Origin: Anaerolineae bacterium
Lineage (GTDB): Bacteria > Chloroflexota > Anaerolineae > 4572-78 > J111
Length of the DNA stretch: 26,987 nucleotides
Assembly (NCBI GenBank): GCA_023151115.1
Contig: JAKLJP010000073.1
Location: forward strand, 1-26,987
Reading direction: 5' to 3'
Under the pieces are notes generated by a model. The model did not search any database, was not told the origin of the DNA, and saw only the letters and a program-made list of their open reading frames with translations. Within the stretch, counting starts at the first letter, position 1. The number at the start of each line of letters is the position of its first letter. The position numbers and the translations under genes were made by a program. Of this stretch, positions 14,097 through 22,731 are shown one piece after another.

Positions 14097-15527
14097 ATGA
14101 CCATTCGCTTTGGCACCGACGGCTGGCGGGCCGTCATCGCCGAAACCTTCACTTTTGAAAATGTGCGCCTGGTAAGCCAGGCGGTCGCCAGTTACTTGCT
14201 TGACGTCGCTGAGCCGGGTATTCAGCCGGAGATTGTCATCGGGTTTGATACCCGTTTTCTGTCAGACCGTTTTGCCGCCGAAGTAGCCCGCGTGATGGCG
14301 GCCAATGGTATTACGGCTTATCTGGCCCGCGCCGACGCCCCAACCCCGGCCATCAGTTACAACATTGTTCACAAAAAAGCGGCCGGCGGGGTGATGATTA
14401 CAGCCAGCCACAACCCGCCGCGCTACAATGGGTTTAAGGTCAAGGCTGCCTATGGCGGGTCGGCCCCCAAATATCAAACCCAGGCCATTGCCCAAAAGCT
14501 CTACTCGCTGCACGAGCCACACGGCATGAATCTGATGGATTACAAGTTGGCCGAGGACCGCGGGTTGATTCGCAAGTTCGACCCGGCCTGGCCTTATTAT
14601 GAGCACCTGACCACGAATTTAGTTAATATGGATATCATCTCCAACGGCGAGTTGAAAGTGGTGGCCGATGCCATGTACGGGGCGGGCCGGGGCGTTTTTC
14701 GAGAGGTTTTGTCGCGGACGCGCACCAAAATCCACGAACTGCACAGTGACCTCAACCCCGGTTTTGGCGGCATCCACCCGGAGCCGCTGGGCAAAAACCT
14801 CAAAGAGCTGATTACTACGGTCCAAAATGAAAACGCCCACCTCGGCCTGGCCACCGATGGCGACGCCGACCGGATTGGGGCTGTGGACGAGCGCGGCAAT
14901 TTTGTAGACCCGCACACGATTATGGCCTTATCGGTACGTTATTTGGTGGAGAAGCGCAAGATGAGCGGGGCCATTGCCAAAACCATCAGCAGCACCCTGT
15001 TGCTCAATCGCATGGCTAAAAAATATGGTCTGGCCCTGCACGAAACGCCGGTGGGTTTCGACGGCATTGCCGAGCTGATGCTCAACGACGACGTGCTGCT
15101 GGGCGGCGAGGAATCGGGTGGGATCAGCATCAAGGGGCATATTCCTGAAGGCGACGGCATTTTGATGGGGCTGCTGCTGCTGGAAATTGTGGCCGAGGCC
15201 GGCGCGCCCTTAACCGAGTTAATTGCCGATTTGCAGGTAACTTTTGGTCCGACAGTTTACCAGCGGAGCGACATCCACCTGAAAAATCCTGTATCCAAAG
15301 AAGATATGACCAAACGCTTGGTGGACAAAGCCCCGGCGGAACTGGCCGGTGAGCGCGTGGTCAAAGTAGACAGCTACGACGGAGTCAAATATCACCTGGC
15401 CGACGATAGCTGGCTGCTCATCCGGCCCTCCGGCACCGAGCCGCTGCTGCGCGTCTACGCCGAAGCGGGCAGTGAGGAAGCGGTTAAAGCCATGTTGCAA
15501 AAGGGGAGAGAGTTGGCGGGGGTATAA
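14097..15527 (+). CDS. Phosphoglucomutase/phosphomannomutase (alpha-D-phosphohexomutase)
   Basis: Interconverts hexose 1- and 6-phosphates through a phosphoserine. The 476 aa contain the four family landmarks: FGTDGWR (5-11), the phosphoserine loop TASHNP with Ser104, the Mg-binding DGDADR (Asp254, 256, 258), the sugar-specificity loop GEESGG (337-342), and the phosphate-binding RPSGTEP (443-449). GEESGG is of the type shared by phosphoglucomutases and bifunctional enzymes, so glucose versus mannose specificity is not decided. AGGAG lies 8 nt before the ATG. A nested hairpin terminator follows. It could feed glucose 1-phosphate to glycogen synthesis (glgB in the window) or precursor to the glycosyltransferase upstream. 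Confidence 0.95.
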   Translation: MTIRFGTDGWRAVIAETFTFENVRLVSQAVASYLLDVAEPGIQPEIVIGFDTRFLSDRFAAEVARVMAANGITAYLARADAPTPAISYNIVHKKAAGGVMITASHNPPRYNGFKVKAAYGGSAPKYQTQAIAQKLYSLHEPHGMNLMDYKLAEDRGLIRKFDPAWPYYEHLTTNLVNMDIISNGELKVVADAMYGAGRGVFREVLSRTRTKIHELHSDLNPGFGGIHPEPLGKNLKELITTVQNENAHLGLATDGDADRIGAVDERGNFVDPHTIMALSVRYLVEKRKMSGAIAKTISSTLLLNRMAKKYGLALHETPVGFDGIAELMLNDDVLLGGEESGGISIKGHIPEGDGILMGLLLLEIVAEAGAPLTELIADLQVTFGPTVYQRSDIHLKNPVSKEDMTKRLVDKAPAELAGERVVKVDSYDGVKYHLADDSWLLIRPSGTEPLLRVYAEAGSEEAVKAMLQKGRELAGV

Positions 15528-15551
15528 GCGAATTTGCCACTACTCAGGCAT

Positions 15552-15578
15552 CATTGCGAGGCCGTAGGCCGAAACAAT
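15552..15578 (+). repeat. Half copy of the CATTTCGAGGCC-type palindrome
   Basis: CATTGCGAGGCCGTAGGCCG and the following AAACAATC match the left half of 12430-12516 (16 nt identical, 15557-15572). No full right arm follows, only a short ATTGTTTC word at 15639-15646 that can pair with GAAACAAT (15571-15578), so the element is decayed or truncated. Confidence 0.65.
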
Positions 15579-15623
15579 CCTCAGATTGCAATCCTGAACT
15601 CAAAGCAAAATTTACTGACGGCC

Positions 15624-15684
15624 AACGCGCCAACCGCAATTGTTTCTCTGAATAAAGGGAGCAAAAGCGGTGAGCGCGTTTTTT
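15624..15684 (+). terminator. Nested-stem intrinsic terminator after the phosphohexomutase gene
   Basis: AACGCGC (15624-15630) pairs with GCGCGTT (15674-15680); inside, ACCGC (15633-15637) pairs with GCGGT (15667-15671) and a weaker inner stem closes the loop. Six T residues follow (15679-15684). The stem is long and multi-part for a terminator but the T tail and position 97 nt after the stop fit the role. Confidence 0.75.
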
Positions 15685-15735
15685 GTTTAGCTCACTTTTC
15701 ATATTCAACTTGCCATTTTTTCAAGAGGCCCCTTT

Positions 15736-18700
15736 ATGCAGACCTATCCTAACCGGCTGACCCGTTGGCTGCACCTTATCGTCATTATTACCTCTTTATG
15801 GTTCACTTCAATTTCGCCCGCCGCTATTTATGCAAATCCAGCCAGGCGTCCGGCCTACCAAACCGAAGAACCCGCCACCCCACCCCCGACCGCAGAAGCC
15901 ACCGCTACCTCGATGCCGACCGACACCCCTACGCCACCTCCCGCTGAGACAGCGACCGCGCTGCCCACAGACACTGATACCCCTCCGGCCACCGAAACCA
16001 CGGTCAGCCCGGCTACCGCCACCCCCACCCCGACGAACACAACCCAACCTCTGCCTGAAACGGAGACCTCCACGCCTGAGCCAACCGCTACCGTCGCTGT
16101 AACGGAAACCCCGACTCTGACCCCCACCGCCGTTTTGACCTTAACCCCGACCCTGACCCCCACGGCGATCCTCACCCCGACAGTCAGCCCGGAGCCGACG
16201 AACCTGGACCTGGCCATGGCCGTAGAGCCACCCTTTGTCACTGCTGGGGAGCAGGTTACTGTCACCCTGACCCTGTCCAATCCGGCCCAAATTTCGGTCG
16301 AGAACCTGGTTATCAGCAGCACCCTCCCGGCGGAACTGAGCTACGATACCCCGCTGGACGCCCTCAGCCCCGGTTTCAACCCGATTGCGCGCCTGCTGAC
16401 CTGGCAGCTTCCGCCGGAGCTAACAGCTCAACCCACCCTAACGGTTGGGTTTGTGGGACGGGTCGCGCCGAATGCTCCGGTCAGCGCGCTTAACTTGAGT
16501 GCCGAGCTACAGCCGTCCTCCCGCCAGGCCCAAACGAGCCTGGTTATCCTGGCCGCCCCCACTCCGACCCCCACTGCCACCCCCTTTCCGGTCGGACCCC
16601 CGGCCACCATCCAACTCGGCGTCGAAGCCGGCCCCGGTGAACGGGACGGCGACCAACGGCGGCGGTGGCTGACGGTCTACGTGACCGACGCCGACGGCCT
16701 GGCCGTAGCCGATGACACCGAAGTGCAACTCAGCATCCAGGGCGGGACGTTGGCCGAAACCCAACTGCGGACGCGCAACGGTGTGGCCTCCACCCGGCTG
16801 CTCGCCCGACCCGGTGATGTTGTTACTATCAGCGCCCAGGCCGGTTCAGCCCAGGGGAGTTTGCAAGTGGGACCGGGCAGCGGGACGGAGACGATTCTGG
16901 CTGACCTGGGGTTGGGCGGGCTACATAATGGGCGGATCGCCGCCTTGGCCGCGGCCCGCAACGCCCTGCGGAATGAGGGCGGCGACTGGGTGGCCGACAA
17001 CTTCACCCGCCGGGTGGCCTTCCAGGCCGATGGGCTGACCTTCACCCTCAAAGGCGACCGGGACCGCAACCGGCACGCCGCCTTGAATTTCCGTTTGACC
17101 GGGCTGTGGGTCGGGCAGACCTCGCTGCTGTCCGGTTCGCCGGAACGGAAAGCCGGCGGCAACTGGCTGGCCTACCAACCCGCCGCCGGGCGCTGGCAGG
17201 CCATCTATGAGGTGGGCGAGGCGACGGTTGAGCAGTATTTCCTGTTTGAGAAAGGCACGCCGACCGATGGCGACCTGGTCATCGAAGGCCGGTTTCAAAC
17301 CGGCTTGCAGCCGGTGCTTCTTTCCAATGAAGAAGGGATTCATTTTGTGCGCCGGGGTGGGCAGGAGGATGAAGCCGTGTTGGGCTACGGCCCGGCTCTG
17401 GTCAGCGACGGGTTGGGCCGGCAGATGACAGCCCGCCTCGAATTGCAGGGGCGGCGGCTGCGCATCATTATTCCGGCGGCCTGGCTGGCCGGGGCTGAAT
17501 TCCCGGTCATCGTGGACCCGCTGATTGGCCCGGCGGAACTGGTCAGCGAGGCGAACAACGGCGTGACCGACCCGGTCGTGGCTTCGGATGGGGATAAGTT
17601 TCTGGCGGTCTGGAATTGGCAGGGGGACATCTACGGCCAATGGCTGGACAGCGACGGCACGCTCAGCAGGGATTTGATTGCCATCAGCCAGGCGGACGGC
17701 GACCAGAACCAGCCGGCGGTGAGCTACAACCCGGCCAACGACCAATACCTGGTCGTCTGGAATGACCACCGTTACGGCTACACCTATAACAGCCTGCGGG
17801 GGCAACGCCTGAGCAGCGCCGGCCAACTGCTGGGCAGCGAACTGGAGCTGCTGCCGCCGACCAAGAGCGCCAACTATCCGGCCCTGGCCGTCTCCCCAGC
17901 CGGAGCTTACCTGCTGGCCTGGGCCGATCAGTCGGCCAGCAGCAGCTACGATCTATATGGTCAATTCCTGACCAGCAGCGGGGTGGTGAGCGGCACGCGG
18001 CTCACCCTGAGCAATGCCAGCAATCACCAGACCACGCCCGACGTGGCTTACGACAGCCAAGCCAATCTCTTCGAGGTGGTCTGGAGCGACCTGCGGGACG
18101 GCAGCGCCTATGACATTTACGGGCAACAGGTCACGGCCGGCGGGGTCATCTCCGGCAGCAACCAACAACTGGCCGGGAGCGGCGATAGCCAAAACCTGAA
18201 CCGGCCCGATGTGGCGGCCAACGGGGCCGGCCAGTTCCTGGTCGCCTGGGACCGCACCCTCTCCAGCAGCAATGACGACCTGCACGCCGTCCGGCTGACC
18301 GCCGCCGGCATCCCCAGCGGGAGTATCCTCAATCTTGATACCGGCAGCAACAGCGAGCGCCATGCGGCGGTAGCCGACGTCTCAGGCGGAAATTACCTGC
18401 TGCTGTGGTACGATAACGGCGAGATCGAGGCCGCGCCGGTCGGCAGTGATGGTACGGTGGGCAGCGTTCAGGTGCTCAACAGCACGACCAGCGGTAGCCA
18501 GAGCTTACCGGCAGTGGCCTATGGCGGCGGGCAGGCTCTGGCCGTCTGGACGGATACCGGCCAGGGTGGCTCAAGCCAGGCCATGCTGACCGGGCGGCGG
18601 GTGGCCGTTGACGCGACCTCGCAGGGTAGCGAGATTTTTGTCTCGCCCTACTACGCCCGGCGCGAATATGTGGATATCGCCCAAGCCCCGACCGGCGGTT

Positions 18701-21700
18701 CCGGTTTCCTATTGGCCTGGGAGCAGGCCGCCGCAGCCCCCCAAGCCGATATTTTTATCCAGCCGTTGGACAACCAGGGGTTGGCCCTGGGCACGCCGAC
18801 GAATCTGACCAACCACGCAGCGGCCCAGGCGCGAGTGGCCCTGGCTACCGGGCAAAACGGCTACCTGGCCGCCTGGCGGGATGCCCGTAATGAAGCCACC
18901 TCCGGTCTGGACATTTACGGCCACCTGCTGACCCCCAGCGGCGTCCCGACCGGCTCGCTGATTGCCCTCAGCACGGCTGCTAATACCCAATCCAACCCGG
19001 TGGCCGCCTACAACAGTCAGCAAGATAATTACCTGGTGGTCTGGGATGACAACCGGGCCGGCAACTACGACATCTACGGCCAGGTAGTCAACAGCAATGG
19101 CAGCCTGGGCAATAGTTTCAACTTGAGTGTAAGCAGTACTCAGGACTTTCCTGAGGTGGCTTACAACCCTGACCAAAATACCTACCTGGTGGTCTGGGAA
19201 GATAACCGGGCCAGTAGCTCAGAGGACATTTACGGCCAGGTCATCAGCGCCGATGGCGCCTTAGCCGGCAGCAGTTTTGCCATTGCCAGCGCCAGCAGCA
19301 ATCAGTACGATCCGGTCGTGGCTTACGACCCCGCCAGCCGGACCTACCTGGTGACCTGGTGGGACAAACGCAGCGGTACGTATGACATTTATGGGCAGAT
19401 TATCAGCACGACCGGGGTCTTGAGCGGCAGCAACTTTGCCATCGCCACCCCCAGTGGAACCAACAACGACCAGGAGTTGCCGGCCATCGCCGTGCGGTCT
19501 GGCAGCGAGTTTCTGGTGTTGTGGCAGGACCGGCGCAACAACACCAGTTCCCGCGACCTGTACGGCCAGCGGGTCAGTGCAGCCGGCGTGTTGCTGGATG
19601 AACCGGATACGACCGGGGTTGATGAAACAGACCCCACCCTCAACTTCCCCTTTGAAACCAGCAGCGACTACACCGAGCGCCCGGCGCTGACCTATAGCAG
19701 CGCCACCGGGGTGTACCTGGCCGCCTGGAACAACCGCAATAACGGCAGCGCCTATACCCAGCGTTACAGCCCGACGGTCCCGCCCACCGGCACGGCCAGC
19801 TTTACGGCGACGCCCGGCAGCGGCGTTGTCCCCCTGACCGTGACCTTTACCGACACCTCCAGCGGGACCATTGCCACGCGGATCTGGAATTTTGGCGATG
19901 GGACCAGCCCGATCACGCTGACCAGCAGCGCCCCGCTGAGCCACACCTACCTGGCCACCGGGAGCTTCACCGCCGTGCTAACCGTGACCAACCCCAGCGG
20001 CTCGGCCTCGGCCAGCCGGCTCATGACCGTGACCGAGCAGATCACCCCCAGCCTGAGCGCCGATTTCGAGGGTTTGGATTTGGGAGTTGACCCAACCTTC
20101 TGGTTGGACCAGACCGGCAGCACGGGCAGCAACGATGATTTTGAAATCCTGCTCAGCCCCGACAGCCGGGCGCTGGGTACGCTGCAAACCGCCACGAGCA
20201 GCCGTCACTCGACCTACGCCATTCCCGGCTGGCAGCAGTGGCAGAATTACGACTACAGCGGGCGGATGCTGATTAGCGATGCCGCAGGAGAGGTAGGGCT
20301 GAATTTTTACTCGCGCAACCCGTTATCGGATCAAAAGCGATACTCGCTGCATAACCCCGGGGGTACGTTTGAGTTAAACGCGACCAACACCACCCTCAGC
20401 GGCCAGCTCAATACCGGCGTCGTCCCGCAAAGCAACACCTGGTATCGCTTCCGGGTGCAGGCCGCCACTTACCCCGACCGGGTCGTGCTCCGGGCCAAAG
20501 TCTGGCCGTCGGGCCAGGCCGAACCAGTCCTGTGGCAAGCCGAGGCTTACGACACGAGCAGCAGCCGGAGTATTGCCGGGGCGGTCGGGGTGCGCACCTG
20601 GGGTCCGGGCAGCAAATATTTTGACGATTTGCTGGTCACCCCGCTGGCCGTGCAAGCCGATTTCAGCGCCGCGCCCCTGACCGGGTTAGCCCCCTTGACC
20701 ACGACCTTGACCGCGACCCCGCTGGGCCAGGTCTTGACCTACACCTGGAACTTTGGCGATGGCTCCCCCTTGTTCAGCAGCAGCACCCCCACCGCCAGCC
20801 ATACCTATGCCGAGGTAGGCAGCTACACTGTCAGCCTGACCGTACAAAACGCAACCGGCAGCGATACCCTGACCCGGCCCAACGCCGTTGCTGCCACCAA
20901 CTTGACCACCGACCTACGCGGCTATTGGAAACTGGATGAAAACGGCGGCCTGCGCCTGGATAGTTCTGGCTATGGCAACCACCTGACCGAGACCAACACG
21001 GTGAGCTACACGGTGGGCCAGGTGGGCCAGGCCGCAGATTTCGAGCGCGACAACAGCGAGTACCTCTCGATCAGCCACAGCCTGCAAAGCGGTCTGGCCA
21101 TTACCGGCAGCCTGACCCTGGCCGGCTGGGTTCGCCTGGAGAGTATCAACCCCAATGATGCCATGATTGTAGCCAGCAAGTATGAATACGGGGTCAACAA
21201 CCGGGCCTATCGTCTGGATATTCGCCCAGATGGCATACCGGCCTTCATTGTCTCGCCCGATGGCAGCACCAGCAGTAATTATAACCTGGTCGCTACCACC
21301 CCCTTGACCCCCAACACCTGGTACCATCTGGCCGCCGTTTTCGACAGTCAGGCCCAGACGATGGCTCTCTACCAGGATGGCACGCTGGCAGCCACCCGCT
21401 CGATCACCTTTAACACCATCTACCCCTCGACTGCGCCCTTCTTCCTGGGGACGAACCTGAACAACGGCAGCGCCATGCAGTTCTTTGACGGCCTGCTGGA
21501 CGAGTGGCGGGTCTATGCCCGCCCCCTCAGCCAGAGCGAAATCCAGGCGTTAATGTCCACCACGCCGCCGGCTGTTGCCTTCAACGCCGCACCCCTCAGC
21601 GGTACGGCTCCCCTGACCGTTGTCTTTACCAATACCACCAGCGGCACAGCGACCTATCTCTGGAACTTTGGCGATGGCCTGACCTCGACCCTGGTCCACC

Positions 21701-22683
21701 CGACCCACACCTACAGCCAGGCCAGGGTCTACACGGTCAGCCTGACCGCCAGCGGAGCGGGGGGCAGCGCCACCCTGACCCGAATCAACTACCTGACCGC
21801 AACCAGTTCTTTCAGCCAAAACTGGCGGCTGGTCACAACGACCGTTTCACCGCCGATCACCGGCGAGCATGCCTCGGCCTACGACAGCACCCGCAGCCGC
21901 CTGGTCCTCTATGGCGGTAATGGGGCCGGCTGGCCCTATGCCAACGCCACCTGGGAGTTTACCGGCACAAATTGGCTGGCGATCACCCCCACGGCTACCC
22001 CGACCGCCCGTTACGGCGCGGCCATGGCGTATGACAGCATCCGCGGGGTGATGATCCTCTTCGGCGGCGCGGCGGCGGATGACCTGGCCCTCAACCAGAC
22101 CTGGCGTTATACTAACACGGTCTGGAACCTGGTCACCATTGGCGGGACGGTCCCGGCCAGCCGCACTTACGCGGCCATGACGGCGGGGGCCAACGGCCAG
22201 CTTTATCTCTTTGGCGGCAACAATGGCACAACCCATTACAACGACCTGTGGCGCTACGACAACGGCACCTGGACCAACCTGGCTTCTGGCCCGCCCGCCC
22301 GAACCCTGGCGGCGCTGGCCTACGATGCGGCTAACAACCGCCTGCTGCTTTTTGGCGGGCGGATGGGGGTGGGCACACTCCTGAACGACCTGTGGGCTTT
22401 CAACCTGGGCACTTTGACCTGGAGCCAGCTTACCCCGACCAGCAGCCCTCCGGCGCGGATGGGTCACATGCTGACCTACCATGCCGCCACCAACAGCGTG
22501 GTTTTGGTGGGCGGGATCGGCAGCGGCCATACCCTGCTGGGCGATACCTGGCATTATTACCAGAATGCCTGGACGGTGGTGTATCCTACCACCCTTCTGC
22601 CGCCGCGCGCCTATCACCAGGGGGGCTACGGCAGCAACGCCATTATCCTGTTCTCCAATGGGGAGGTCTGGAAGTATGAATAG
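15736..22683 (+). CDS. Giant secreted multidomain protein: Thr/Pro linker, Ig-like, 13 DIYGQ-type repeats, three PKD, LamG, Kelch
   Basis: A 2315-aa protein, exported and probably cell-surface or matrix located. AGAGG lies upstream of the ATG. Signal peptide about 1-34 (cut after AIYA). Thr/Pro-rich linker 48-155; DUF11/CARDB-like Ig domain 156-270; second linker 275-284; invasin-like Big_1 domain 286-379; a module ending EFPVIVDPLIG (389-598) like those preceding repeats in large secreted proteins; about 13 units of 50-60 aa with the consensus YLVVW.D.R....DIYGQ....G (599-1345), probably a beta-propeller; PKD 1350-1435 (WNFGDG); a LamG-like domain 1437-1637; PKD 1639-1721; LamG 1722-1943 (YWKLDE...GYGNHL, WYHLAAVFD, DEWRVYARPLS); PKD 1944-2025; six Kelch-like blades 2026-2315. 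No cell-wall sorting signal or membrane anchor at the C-terminus. Adhesive or polymer-binding role is inference. The next gene starts 48 bp on and shares its N-terminal signal motif. Confidence 0.9.
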   Translation: MQTYPNRLTRWLHLIVIITSLWFTSISPAAIYANPARRPAYQTEEPATPPPTAEATATSMPTDTPTPPPAETATALPTDTDTPPATETTVSPATATPTPTNTTQPLPETETSTPEPTATVAVTETPTLTPTAVLTLTPTLTPTAILTPTVSPEPTNLDLAMAVEPPFVTAGEQVTVTLTLSNPAQISVENLVISSTLPAELSYDTPLDALSPGFNPIARLLTWQLPPELTAQPTLTVGFVGRVAPNAPVSALNLSAELQPSSRQAQTSLVILAAPTPTPTATPFPVGPPATIQLGVEAGPGERDGDQRRRWLTVYVTDADGLAVADDTEVQLSIQGGTLAETQLRTRNGVASTRLLARPGDVVTISAQAGSAQGSLQVGPGSGTETILADLGLGGLHNGRIAALAAARNALRNEGGDWVADNFTRRVAFQADGLTFTLKGDRDRNRHAALNFRLTGLWVGQTSLLSGSPERKAGGNWLAYQPAAGRWQAIYEVGEATVEQYFLFEKGTPTDGDLVIEGRFQTGLQPVLLSNEEGIHFVRRGGQEDEAVLGYGPALVSDGLGRQMTARLELQGRRLRIIIPAAWLAGAEFPVIVDPLIGPAELVSEANNGVTDPVVASDGDKFLAVWNWQGDIYGQWLDSDGTLSRDLIAISQADGDQNQPAVSYNPANDQYLVVWNDHRYGYTYNSLRGQRLSSAGQLLGSELELLPPTKSANYPALAVSPAGAYLLAWADQSASSSYDLYGQFLTSSGVVSGTRLTLSNASNHQTTPDVAYDSQANLFEVVWSDLRDGSAYDIYGQQVTAGGVISGSNQQLAGSGDSQNLNRPDVAANGAGQFLVAWDRTLSSSNDDLHAVRLTAAGIPSGSILNLDTGSNSERHAAVADVSGGNYLLLWYDNGEIEAAPVGSDGTVGSVQVLNSTTSGSQSLPAVAYGGGQALAVWTDTGQGGSSQAMLTGRRVAVDATSQGSEIFVSPYYARREYVDIAQAPTGGSGFLLAWEQAAAAPQADIFIQPLDNQGLALGTPTNLTNHAAAQARVALATGQNGYLAAWRDARNEATSGLDIYGHLLTPSGVPTGSLIALSTAANTQSNPVAAYNSQQDNYLVVWDDNRAGNYDIYGQVVNSNGSLGNSFNLSVSSTQDFPEVAYNPDQNTYLVVWEDNRASSSEDIYGQVISADGALAGSSFAIASASSNQYDPVVAYDPASRTYLVTWWDKRSGTYDIYGQIISTTGVLSGSNFAIATPSGTNNDQELPAIAVRSGSEFLVLWQDRRNNTSSRDLYGQRVSAAGVLLDEPDTTGVDETDPTLNFPFETSSDYTERPALTYSSATGVYLAAWNNRNNGSAYTQRYSPTVPPTGTASFTATPGSGVVPLTVTFTDTSSGTIATRIWNFGDGTSPITLTSSAPLSHTYLATGSFTAVLTVTNPSGSASASRLMTVTEQITPSLSADFEGLDLGVDPTFWLDQTGSTGSNDDFEILLSPDSRALGTLQTATSSRHSTYAIPGWQQWQNYDYSGRMLISDAAGEVGLNFYSRNPLSDQKRYSLHNPGGTFELNATNTTLSGQLNTGVVPQSNTWYRFRVQAATYPDRVVLRAKVWPSGQAEPVLWQAEAYDTSSSRSIAGAVGVRTWGPGSKYFDDLLVTPLAVQADFSAAPLTGLAPLTTTLTATPLGQVLTYTWNFGDGSPLFSSSTPTASHTYAEVGSYTVSLTVQNATGSDTLTRPNAVAATNLTTDLRGYWKLDENGGLRLDSSGYGNHLTETNTVSYTVGQVGQAADFERDNSEYLSISHSLQSGLAITGSLTLAGWVRLESINPNDAMIVASKYEYGVNNRAYRLDIRPDGIPAFIVSPDGSTSSNYNLVATTPLTPNTWYHLAAVFDSQAQTMALYQDGTLAATRSITFNTIYPSTAPFFLGTNLNNGSAMQFFDGLLDEWRVYARPLSQSEIQALMSTTPPAVAFNAAPLSGTAPLTVVFTNTTSGTATYLWNFGDGLTSTLVHPTHTYSQARVYTVSLTASGAGGSATLTRINYLTATSSFSQNWRLVTTTVSPPITGEHASAYDSTRSRLVLYGGNGAGWPYANATWEFTGTNWLAITPTATPTARYGAAMAYDSIRGVMILFGGAAADDLALNQTWRYTNTVWNLVTIGGTVPASRTYAAMTAGANGQLYLFGGNNGTTHYNDLWRYDNGTWTNLASGPPARTLAALAYDAANNRLLLFGGRMGVGTLLNDLWAFNLGTLTWSQLTPTSSPPARMGHMLTYHAATNSVVLVGGIGSGHTLLGDTWHYYQNAWTVVYPTTLLPPRAYHQGGYGSNAIILFSNGEVWKYE
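17530..19770 (+). repeat. Tandem protein repeat tract, 13 DIYGQ-type units
   Basis: Within the giant secreted protein, DIYGQ-like words mark the units (GDIYGQ, YDLYGQ, YDIYGQ, LDIYGH, EDIYGQ, RDLYGQ and degenerate forms). Units 9 to 12 (about 18900-19450) are the most alike and the most regularly spaced; units 5 to 8 are degenerate, suggesting recent amplification of the second half. Confidence 0.75.
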
Positions 22684-22731
22684 GTTCATTTCATCCCTCA
22701 TTCTTCATCCTTTCTTTCAGGAGTGTCACTT

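Noticed and set aside
16677..19944. Several long minus-strand frames opposite the giant secreted protein
   Set aside because: Typical G/C-rich shadow frames with Arg/Gly/Ala/Val-rich products and no family motifs; the plus strand shows a continuous domain series.
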